From positions 1 through 10,933 of the forward strand of contig JAITDF010000488.1 in the NCBI GenBank assembly GCA_031282705.1: 10,933 bases of DNA. The letters run 5' to 3'. Shown one piece after another: positions 1 to 7,700 of the stretch (the first letter of the stretch is position 1; every line of letters begins with the position of its first letter). The translations under genes and the position numbers were made by a program. The notes beneath the pieces were generated by a model, which saw only the letters and a program-made list of their open reading frames with translations, did no database searches and was not told where the DNA came from. This DNA comes from Opitutaceae bacterium (GTDB taxonomy: Bacteria > Verrucomicrobiota > Verrucomicrobiia > Opitutales > Opitutaceae).

Positions 1-46
1 CTGCGTAACATCAGTCCATAATACGGCGACGGGGGTTTTTTGGAGT

Positions 47-64
47 GCGGTGACTTGTCACCGC
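47..64. repeat. Perfect 8-bp stem-loop, REP-like or terminator
   Basis: GCGGTGAC and GTCACCGC are perfect reverse complements around a 2-base loop. On the plus strand four T follow, giving a weak intrinsic-terminator look; on the minus strand there is no T-run. The sequence resembles 'gtgcggtgacttgtcaccgc' repeats that I associate with verrucomicrobial intergenic regions, so a second REP-like family is the preferred reading. Confidence 0.5.
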
Positions 65-71
65 TTTTGAC

Positions 72-88
72 GGGGAAATTTATTCCCC
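72..88. repeat. Small inverted repeat
   Basis: GGGGAA and TTCCCC pair around ATTTA, 100 bp downstream of the last stop codon. It could contribute to 3'-end formation of the operon transcript but has no adjacent T-run. The first 40 bases of the window show nothing recognisable. Confidence 0.3.
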
Positions 89-122
89 CGCCCGCGTTGA
101 CGGCTCTCATGGCGGCGGCTGC

Positions 123-144
123 GGGGGGCGGGGCGGGGCGGGGG
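123..144 (+). other. Strong G-quadruplex motif
   Basis: Four runs of 6, 4, 4 and 5 G, each separated by a single C, meet the strict G-quadruplex pattern with one-base loops. It lies 40-62 bp beyond the stop codon of the last gene, on the strand that is template for that gene. It may stall polymerase or be a slippage-prone tract; either is inference. Confidence 0.6.
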
Positions 145-148
145 CGGT

Positions 149-183
149 CAGCCCCGGAGGGGCGGCAGCGGTTAGCCGTGGCT
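149..183 (+). repeat. Truncated REP-like unit abutting the GH32 stop codon
   Basis: This 35-bp stretch matches 10826-10860 at 31 of 35 positions in the same orientation (cagccccggaggggcg core, then ttagccgtgg). The second hairpin arm found in the right-hand copy (ACCCACGG) is missing: the unit stops where the stop codon of the downstream GH32 gene (184-186) begins. The same repeat family therefore flanks the three-gene block on both sides. Confidence 0.7.
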
Positions 184-2373
184 TCACTGTCCCGTCGAAA
201 ATGGCGGCGAAGCATGAATGCCGGTCATTTCGTATATTTCCATCGAATCAAGCCGGACGGGCGCCTCTTTTGAGGCGTCCAGTCGAAAACCATCCGTCAT
301 ATCCGGGAGGACGTCCACGCACATGAAGGCCCGGCCCTCGTTTGCAAAAACCTCGACCGAGGTCCGGTCCACGAGCACCCGCAATGCAACAAACGCCCGC
401 CCCTCCGCGGCGACGGGCATTTTTCTGCCGTGGACCGTCATTTCCCCGGCGGCGGGGTCCCAGTATATGTCAATGTTTCCCGCGCGCAACGTCCACGCCG
501 CCCCGGCCTGGATTCTGGCGGCAATATCAAAAATGCCGCCGCGCGGACCGCGCAGCTCCAGCACTCCGCCGGGCGGCAGGGTTTTGTCCGGCCACGCATG
601 CTTTTTTCCCCGCAATTGCTCCATCGCCGCGATGGGCTCCGCGCATAATACAATGCCGCCGGGCGAGCTTTTGAGCGTGAGTTCGCGCGGCACCGTCATC
701 TGCGTCCGGAAAGGCATGCCGGGGAATCTGCCGCCTTGTATATAGGCAAGCTGCACGCGGCGGTCCGGGTCCTCCATGTCGTTGAATGTCTGCTCCGCAT
801 AGGTGCCGTCCCAGGGCGTGCTCCGCAAACCGCCCTCAGGCGCAAACGTCGCGCCGTCGAAGCGGCCGGTGTAATAATTGCCGTTGGCGGAAAAGACCCA
901 CCGCCGGTTGCCCCTGTCGCCATCGACGGGCAGTTCAAAGAAGTCCGGGTTTTCAATCACGCCGGGCAGCCGGATTTCGGAGAGCTTTTCCCATGAGAGC
1001 AGATTGCGGGATTCGAGCAGCAGATACGTGCCGTCGTTTTTTAGAAACAGGGCCATGATCCAGCGTTTTGCGGGTTCGTGCCAGATGACCTTCGGATCGC
1101 GGTTGCCCCCGTGCATGTTCGGCACGACCGGATTGCCGGGATACTTTGTCCAGGTGCGCCCGCGATCCGTCGAATAAGCCATTGATTGCGATGTCAGCCT
1201 CCCGCGCGATGACGGATTGCCGCCCGAAGCCGATGTGTATATGCACGCGATGACCTTCTCCGCGCCGGTCCGCAGTCCCGATGTGTCGTTGTGGTCCACC
1301 ACCGCGCAGCCGGAATAGACGGTGCCCAGCCCGTCGGTGTAAATCGCATCGGGCAATTCCTGCCAGTGAATCATGTCCCTGCTCACCGCATGGCCCCAGT
1401 TGCGGATGGCCGTCCGGTTGAGCGCGTAGGGGAAATGCTGGAAAAACAAATGATATTCGCCGTCGTAATATACAAGGCCGTTCGGGTCGAGAATCCGCCC
1501 GCGCCGCGCGGAAAAATGAAACTGCGGGCGGTATTTTTCCCCATACATGCCCGCCGCGCCGGGGATTTCGTCCGATTGCGCGAGGACATCGAGCCCGCGT
1601 CGGCCGTCCGGGAGCCAGTCGGCCTCAAGCCGCAGGGTCTTTCCCCTGAACGGCCCGATGTGCTCGAAGGTCCAGAAATCCGGCCTGTCCCCCGCCAGCC
1701 CGGCCTCGAACTCCCGCAGCAATTCATCGCCGTCATGCAGGCGCAGCAGCGCCTGGCGCGCGCCAAGGCTGACCGGGACGTGCAGCCATTCCCCGGTGAC
1801 CGTGATGGCGCGCTCCACGCGTTCCTTTGCATAATCCCGGTCGCTCATCACAACATGATCGGCCAGTATGTGCGCCGGCCCGGCGGCGGCGTCGTCAAAA
1901 ATCTCCACGACGCCCCCGCGCCCGGCCAGCGCGGAAACATCCCATGAGGCCCAGTCGAGCCGCTGAATCTTCATCGTCGCGTCATTGGGGCCGGTCGTTT
2001 CGCGCGCGACCCGCCCGTCAACAAGCAAACGAATGCCGGTTTTGCCGGGATTCCGTGCGCCGCCGGCAAGGAAATTGATATAATGCCCCCGTATGGTGAA
2101 AGCCGGGGAGCGCAGGCGCCCCGTCGCGGCGCTTCCGCCGTGAAACGAGTTGGCCCAGCCCTTGCCGAGAAAACCGCTCGGCGGCCCCTGCCCCGGCATT
2201 TCCGCGTTCACGGGCCCCCGTCCGAAGGCATCCCCCGCGACAGTCCAGCCGGCGAAATCTTTCCCTTCAAAATCAGCGATGATGACATCCCCGGCGCCTT
2301 GCAGGCCCGCCGTGCAGAGAAGCAGAAGCGCCCCCAGGGGCGGTTTTATATACAATGGATCATGCATGTTCAT
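184..2373 (-). CDS. Secreted GH32-family protein with altered active-site motifs
   Basis: A 729-residue exported member of the levanase/inulinase family, with the same layout as the upstream paralogue. The signal peptide has hydrophobic core LGALLLLCTAGL (13-24) and probable cleavage around residues 26-28; Cys20 is not in a lipobox, so it is probably released rather than lipid-anchored. N-terminal domain ~30-177 (ADFEGKDFAGWTVAGDAFG...WDVSALAG); DUF4980-like segment ~190-270 (VTGEWLHVPV...PDFWTF); GH32 propeller ~284-565 (WGHAVSRDMIHW, YSGCAVVD, FPGMPFRTQMTVPREL); C-terminal sandwich ~590-718 with LRVLVDRTSVEVFANEG. The catalytic acids are present (D296 in RILDPNG, D426 in NRDPKV, E474 in ENPDFF), but W, N and C of the usual WMNDPNG and EC motifs are R, L and N. 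GGAGG ends 10 nt before ATG 2373, supporting this start. It lies 69 bp after the upstream GH32 gene. Likely a fructan-active enzyme of shifted specificity, or a binding protein; family membership is firm, activity is not. Confidence 0.94.
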   Translation of the reverse strand: MNMHDPLYIKPPLGALLLLCTAGLQGAGDVIIADFEGKDFAGWTVAGDAFGRGPVNAEMPGQGPPSGFLGKGWANSFHGGSAATGRLRSPAFTIRGHYINFLAGGARNPGKTGIRLLVDGRVARETTGPNDATMKIQRLDWASWDVSALAGRGGVVEIFDDAAAGPAHILADHVVMSDRDYAKERVERAITVTGEWLHVPVSLGARQALLRLHDGDELLREFEAGLAGDRPDFWTFEHIGPFRGKTLRLEADWLPDGRRGLDVLAQSDEIPGAAGMYGEKYRPQFHFSARRGRILDPNGLVYYDGEYHLFFQHFPYALNRTAIRNWGHAVSRDMIHWQELPDAIYTDGLGTVYSGCAVVDHNDTSGLRTGAEKVIACIYTSASGGNPSSRGRLTSQSMAYSTDRGRTWTKYPGNPVVPNMHGGNRDPKVIWHEPAKRWIMALFLKNDGTYLLLESRNLLSWEKLSEIRLPGVIENPDFFELPVDGDRGNRRWVFSANGNYYTGRFDGATFAPEGGLRSTPWDGTYAEQTFNDMEDPDRRVQLAYIQGGRFPGMPFRTQMTVPRELTLKSSPGGIVLCAEPIAAMEQLRGKKHAWPDKTLPPGGVLELRGPRGGIFDIAARIQAGAAWTLRAGNIDIYWDPAAGEMTVHGRKMPVAAEGRAFVALRVLVDRTSVEVFANEGRAFMCVDVLPDMTDGFRLDASKEAPVRLDSMEIYEMTGIHASPPFSTGQ

Positions 2374-2380
2374 ATTTCAG

Positions 2381-2389
2381 GTTCCTCCC
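2381..2389 (-). promoter_or_regulatory. Shine-Dalgarno site of the downstream GH32 gene
   Basis: On the minus strand GGGAGGAAC lies upstream of the ATG at 2373, with 10 nt between GGAGG and the start codon. It favours Met1 over Met3, and it is the only clear ribosome binding site among the three genes. Confidence 0.75.
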
Positions 2390-2422
2390 GCGCCGGGCGC
2401 GCGCAGCCTCCGGGGAAATTGC

Positions 2423-2432
2423 GCGCCGGCGC
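2423..2432. repeat. GC palindrome in the 69-bp gap between the two GH32 genes
   Basis: GCGCCGGCGC is a perfect 10-bp palindrome in the short gap after the lipoprotein GH32 stop codon. It could fold in the transcript and reduce read-through or protect mRNA ends, but no T-run follows on the minus strand, so it is not a standard intrinsic terminator. In DNA this rich in GC such palindromes also arise by chance. Confidence 0.3.
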
Positions 2433-2442
2433 GGCAGGGGAA

Positions 2443-4641
2443 TCATGAGCCTTTCATCCCCGGTCGCTTTTCCCGGTTTTTGAGGCGCCATGCCTCGAAG
2501 CGGCCCACGCGCAGCGTTCCGCCCTCCATGCGGAGACGGGGGAGGATTTCGTCCCCGGCGCCGGCGCGTTTTTTGGCCAGATAAACAACTCCCCGGTTGC
2601 CCGTCACTTCGATGGAGGGCCGGTCCACCAGGACGCGCAGATGGATTTTCCCGTCCTCCGGTGGAAGCGCGATGTCTTCGAGTCTGCCCGGGCTGCGGTA
2701 AACAACCGAATCCTCCCCGAGTTCGAGGGTCGCGCTTCCTTTGGCGGGGGCGTCGAATTCCAATTCGATGTCCAGCTCCCGCCCCTCCCCGGCGGCCGGG
2801 AGCGCCAAAACCTCCCCGTCGCGCAGCACGGCCGGCGCGCCGGCCGAATGCCTTTCCGCCCGCAGCGTGGCCAGTTCCGCCACGGGATTGGCCAGCAGAC
2901 GATGGCCGCCGTCGCGGCGCCGCAATGCCAGCTCCAGCGGCACGCCCATCATTTGATTAAAAACCTCGCCCGCATGGCCGATGCGCAGCCAGTGAATCTG
3001 CACGACGCGTCCGCCGGGCGCGTCGTTCCAGCACTGGGGTGCATATACGGGGCCGAAGTGGGTCTGCCCCGGCCCGCCCGGGTCGGGCGTGAATTTTCTC
3101 CCGTCGAAACCGCCGGTCTTGTATAAACCGTTTCCTCCCCACATGACCCAGCGGCTTTCCCCGGTCTTTTGGCCGCGCCCGTCCACCACCGGCACGCGCA
3201 CCAGTTCCGGGCATTCATAAAAGCCCTCCTGCCGGTCCGTTTTTTCCCACTCCTTCAGGTTGTCCGAAACATAGAGGTCAATATTGTCCGCGCCGCCGTC
3301 GCGGCAATAAACGGCCATGACCCAATGTCCCCGCCCCTGTGTCGCCGCCTGCTCCGGGGGATGCCAGAACACCTTTGGGTCGCGGCCGTTGTGCTCAAGC
3401 ACCGGATTGCCTGAAAACGGCTCGAAAGTGCTTCCGCCGTCGTTGCTGTAGGCGATCGCCTCGGCGGGGCCGGGCCGTGATTTGCGCCCGGCGGTGTCGG
3501 TGAACACGGCCACCATCGCGGGCGCGGCGCCGCCTTGGAAACCCGCCCGGTTTTTCCGGTCGATGACCGCGCCGCCCGAATACGGCTCCCCCCTGGCGTG
3601 GCGGCGGGGCGGCAGGGCGGGCGGTTCGTCGCGCCAATGGAAAAGGTCGGCGCTCACGGCGTGCCCCCACTGCTTGGTCAAACCGGCCCAATTGTAGGGG
3701 TCGCTTTGATAAAAAAGATGCCACCGGCCGTTTTCATAAACAAGGCCGTTGGGGTCGTTCAGCCAGCCGCGCGGGGCGCTGAAATGATATTGCGGGCGGC
3801 GCTTTTCGGCGGCGTAATCCCGCGCGCCCGGCGCCGCGCCGGTCTGGGTGATGTATTCGCGGGGGATGCCGGCCGGCGCGTTGGTTATCCTGACCGAGGC
3901 GGTTTTCCCGGACAGGCCGGGCACGGGGACGGCAGCCCAATAGTCAGGGTTTCCAAGGGCGGGGCGGATGTGGGTGTCGCACACCACGCGGCCCTCCGCC
4001 TCAATCAACAAACGCCCCCTGAAGCCCGTGTTTGCGACCGGGACGTTTATATAATTGCCGGTGATTTTCACGGTCTCCACGAAGTCGCGCATGACCGGCG
4101 TGTCGGAGAGCCGGATGTCATCGACGAGGATGATGTAATCCCAGCGTTTTATGCCGGCCTCCCGGTCAACAATCTCAATCCGGGCTTCGCGTCCCCGCAG
4201 ATCGCGCACGTCCCAGCCGAAGGGCAGGAGCGCGAGGTTTTTGCCGCCGGTGGCGGTGCGGACGGCCCTGCCATCGACGAGCAGGTTGACCGCCAGCGCG
4301 CCGGGCTTGTCGCCGCCGCCCAGCAGGAAGTTGACATGGTCCCTGTCGATCACGAAGGCGGGCGAGAGCAGCCGCCCCGCCCCGCCGTCTTTTTCGGTGG
4401 AAAAGCTGCTCGCGTAATAATTGCCCGTGAAACCGGAAACCCGCCGGTTTTGCCCCGGCTCGTCCCCCGTTGCGGGGCCCGCGCTGAACGCGGCGCCCTC
4501 GACGCGCCAGCCGTCGAAGCCGCCGCCCTCGAAATCGGCGATCACACGGTCCGGCGCGCCCCGGACGGCGCGCGTCCCGCAGCCGGCCAGAACAAGCAAT
4601 AGTGAGCATTTCAAAACACGGCGGAGGGGCATTGTTTTCAT
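2443..4641 (-). CDS. GH32 fructan hydrolase (levanase/inulinase type), predicted outer-membrane lipoprotein
   Basis: Predicted retaining beta-fructosidase acting on levan, inulin or sucrose-type fructosides at the cell envelope. From ATG 4641 (732 residues): signal peptide with lipobox LAGC and Cys21, then Gly rather than Asp at +2, suggesting outer-membrane delivery. Residues ~32-181 form a jelly-roll-like N-terminal domain (ADFEGGGFDGWRV...WDVRDLRG...VDDIRLSD). Residues ~191-267 resemble the DUF4980-type domain found before GH32 propellers. Residues ~282-565 are the five-bladed GH32 propeller with all three signatures: WLNDPNG (nucleophile D296), GRDPKV (stabiliser D421) and YECPE (acid/base E476). 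The C-terminal beta-sandwich carries LRVLVDRPSIEV. The frame stays open to a GTG at 4749 overlapping the autotransporter stop (GTGA), but that would put 36 basic, Cys-containing residues before the signal, so 4641 is preferred (4632 also possible; no clear Shine-Dalgarno at either). It is a paralogue of the downstream gene. Substrate linkage cannot be read from sequence. Confidence 0.94.
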   Translation of the reverse strand: MKTMPLRRVLKCSLLLVLAGCGTRAVRGAPDRVIADFEGGGFDGWRVEGAAFSAGPATGDEPGQNRRVSGFTGNYYASSFSTEKDGGAGRLLSPAFVIDRDHVNFLLGGGDKPGALAVNLLVDGRAVRTATGGKNLALLPFGWDVRDLRGREARIEIVDREAGIKRWDYIILVDDIRLSDTPVMRDFVETVKITGNYINVPVANTGFRGRLLIEAEGRVVCDTHIRPALGNPDYWAAVPVPGLSGKTASVRITNAPAGIPREYITQTGAAPGARDYAAEKRRPQYHFSAPRGWLNDPNGLVYENGRWHLFYQSDPYNWAGLTKQWGHAVSADLFHWRDEPPALPPRRHARGEPYSGGAVIDRKNRAGFQGGAAPAMVAVFTDTAGRKSRPGPAEAIAYSNDGGSTFEPFSGNPVLEHNGRDPKVFWHPPEQAATQGRGHWVMAVYCRDGGADNIDLYVSDNLKEWEKTDRQEGFYECPELVRVPVVDGRGQKTGESRWVMWGGNGLYKTGGFDGRKFTPDPGGPGQTHFGPVYAPQCWNDAPGGRVVQIHWLRIGHAGEVFNQMMGVPLELALRRRDGGHRLLANPVAELATLRAERHSAGAPAVLRDGEVLALPAAGEGRELDIELEFDAPAKGSATLELGEDSVVYRSPGRLEDIALPPEDGKIHLRVLVDRPSIEVTGNRGVVYLAKKRAGAGDEILPRLRMEGGTLRVGRFEAWRLKNREKRPGMKGS

Positions 4642-4653
4642 TTTGGCGGCATT

Positions 4654-4678
4654 CAAGCAGGGCGGACGCCCTTGCTTG
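4654..4678. other. Hairpin in the autotransporter-GH32 gap
   Basis: Arms CAAGCAGGGC and GCCCTTGCTTG pair with one bulged base around a short loop, 13 bp upstream of the chosen start of the lipoprotein GH32 gene and about 70 bp after the autotransporter stop. There is no T-tract after it on the minus strand, so complete termination is unlikely. An attenuator, an mRNA processing or stability element, or translational control of the GH32 start are the reasonable options. The structure is visible; the role is inferred. Confidence 0.45.
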
Positions 4679-4745
4679 AGACAAAACCGGCGTCGAAAAC
4701 AGCGCGCAAACCTTGTTTTCAACCCGGCGGGCGCGCCGCCTTCGT

Positions 4746-7700
4746 TCACCAGTTGAGGCGCAGGCCGAAGTTCACGCTGTAGCCGTCGTAGTTGTCGCCA
4801 TGATACAGGCCCGCGTCCGCCGAGACGCAGAAATGCGCGCCCAAGCGCAGCGCCATGCCGATCTCGGCGGTGCCCAATGTCCCGGAGAGGTCGTTCGACA
4901 CCACGGTGCTCGGGGCGATGGTGAACCGGGTGTCGGCGCCCAGCTCCTGCTCCACGCCGAGGCGCACATAGGGCAGGAACCGGCTCGCGCCTCCGAGCGC
5001 CACCGGGCGGGCCACGAGCACGCCGGCGCGGCCGGTGAGCGACTCCACGTCGTCCAGATTATAATTGTGCCCGGCGGCATCCTTGTCCGAGTTGGCCCGG
5101 TAAAGTTGATACGAGGCCAGCAATTGCGGTTCGATATGCCAGCCGGACGCGGTTTCAAATGCATAGCCCGTCCCGACCGAACCGCCAAAACTGCATCCGG
5201 ACAGGTCGAACCGGGCCGGGTCGGACTTGGGCAGGAAACTGGGGTCCACGCGATATTTGTCGGTGGAGGCCCGGACCATGATGTCGAGATACCAGGATTT
5301 CATGCGGTAGGTGCCGTAAACACCGTAGCCGTAAACATCGCTTTCGGTCGGGGCCGAGGCGACGGCGCCGACATCGACGTTGCCGCGCACATAGTCGGCA
5401 AAGACGCCGAAAAGCAGGAAGGAGTTCTGGTCGCCCTCGGCGTAGTCGGCGCCGGCCTGCATGCCCTGCGTTTTTATTTTCACGCCGTCATAGACGCCGC
5501 CGCTCATCCGGTCGTGGCGATAGACGCCATCGACCCAGAAATCCCACTTGTGCGAGGGGCGCGCCTCGATGCGCCGCAGGGTCGAGAGGCGGCGGCCAAG
5601 CGCCTCGTAGGCGGCCTTGCCCGTGAAAAGCGCGGCCAGCTCCACGCCCAGCGCCGCCTCCTGCTCGCGCACGGCGCCTTTAGCGATGAAGGTGAAGTTT
5701 CCGGCCTCGTCCAGGCCGAGTTCATACCAGGTGTAATTGATGAAATACTCGCCGTAAAACACGTCCGCCGCGTCCGGGCCGGCCATGAGGAAGCGGGCGC
5801 CGGAGAAATCCACGGGCTGCTCGATGCGGTTGTTGAGCGCGTTGATGTCGGCGCCGATGAAATTTATCCGCGTCTCGCCGCTGCTTTGCCCGGTGATCTC
5901 GACGGCGTCGGTGAGGAGCACGCCGTTGTCCACCTTCCAGTTGAGGTTGAGCGCGGAGCCGGGCCCGCCGTGGTAGTCGCCGTTGATGGTGAGGCCGGCG
6001 CCGGCCGCGAAGGCGGCCTTGGCCGCGCCGACGTTGACGGCGCCGTTGTTGCGCAGGCCCGCGACGGTCTGGTTGAAGCCCGCGAGGTTCAGCGTCGCGC
6101 CGGCGGCGATGCTATGGATCGAGCCGGCCGAAAACACATTCGCGGCGGAGGCCTGGATTTCTCCGGACTTGAACGTGGTTTCGCCGCCGCCGGTGATGCG
6201 CCCGGCGAAAATCCCCGTGCCCGTCTGGCTGAAGGCGAGCGCGGCCCCGGCATCGACGGCGATGTCCCCGCGCAGGCTGCCCGCATGGCCTTCGAGCGTG
6301 CCGTCCCGCACGACGGTGGGGCCGGTGCGGCCGGTGCTCGCGGTGAGCACCAGCGTGCCCGCGCCGGTCTTGGCGAGGGCGCCCGTGCCGGTGATTTCGC
6401 CGGCCCATGTCGCGGTGGCGCCGCCGGCCACGCCCAGGCCGCCGCCGGCGCGCAGCTCGACGGCCCGCGTCGTGGTGAAATTGCCCGCGGTGATTTCGAG
6501 CACGGCGCCGCCCGGCCCGTCGAAAACGACCTCGCGGTTGGCGTCGTCAACACTGCCGAGCTGGTTGTTGCCGGAGATGCGCAGCGTGCCGCTCCGGAGC
6601 ATGGTGTAGCCGGCGTAGTTGTTCGCGCCGGTCATGGTCGCGACGCCGTCCGCGCCGGCATCGACCACGACGAAGACGCCTTGTTTGCCGCCACCGGGTT
6701 CGCCGCCGATGCCGAAGCGCGCGTCGCCGGCGCGGAGCGTGATTTTGTCGTTGCCGCCGATCACGCCGCCGGCGCTTCCCGTGAAGACGAGCCCGGCCCA
6801 GTCGCCGGCGGTCGCGCCGGTGCTGTCGTAGCCCGTGTCGGAGAGATCGACCCAGCCGCCGTCGAGCACGAAGGCGTGCGAGACCGCCGGCGCGTCCGCG
6901 GCGGCAATGCCGTCGAGCTTGACCGTGCCCTGCCCGACGCGCGTGGCGGCGTGGCCGAGCGACGCGGCCCCGGAATACGTGAGCATGCCCGCCCCGGCCT
7001 TCACCGCCGTGCCCGCGCCGCCGAGCGAGCCGGTGAGCGTCATGGAATAGCCCTGCGTGTCGAAAACGGCGGTCCTGCCGCCGTCGATGACAATCGGGCC
7101 GGCCAGCGCGGTTATGATGTCATCGGCGCGCAACGTGGCGTCGCCGGTGAAATGAATGGCGGCGGTGCCGGTCTGGAGCTGCGCGCCGTCGTTGAAGCCG
7201 ATCAGCCCGCCGGAAATGTCAATGCCGCCGTCGAAGAGATTGCCCGCGTTCTGGAAAACGAGCGCCCCGGCGCCGCGTTTGACGAGCCTGCCGGTGTCGA
7301 GCCCCGCGTCGGCGACCTCGCCGCCGGTGGCGTTGGCGCCGCCGGCCTGGATGCCTTGTCCCGTGAAGGTGAGCGTGGCCGCGTCGCTTGTGTTTATATC
7401 AATGCTGGCGACGCGCGCGCCGGCGGCATCTATCTCGATGCCGCCCGACACTTCGTCGAACCTGACCGCGTCGCCGTGCAGAAACTTTGTTTTCCCGGCA
7501 CTGCCGCCCCAGTTGACGGAGCCGTCGGTGTTCCATTTGCCGTCGGCGGCGGAGCCCGTCCATGTCATGACGCGCGAGGTGTCCAGGCCATACACGAGAC
7601 TGAGGTCCGTCCCGGCGGTGTCCCAGCGCACTTCCTGGCGCGAAGTGGTGTCGATCGTATGCCGGTCGATGGTGATGCCCGCGCTCGCGAGGTTCTTGTC

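Noticed and set aside
47..68. Intrinsic terminator for the three-gene block
   Set aside because: The T-run follows the stem only on the plus strand, where no gene ends; on the minus strand the stem is followed by ACTCC.
3535..4602. 355-residue open frame on the plus strand
   Set aside because: Antisense to the lipoprotein GH32, whose catalytic motifs prove the minus-strand frame.
4642..4749. GTG 4749 as the GH32 start
   Set aside because: It would place 36 basic residues ahead of a standard lipoprotein signal; kept only as an alternative.
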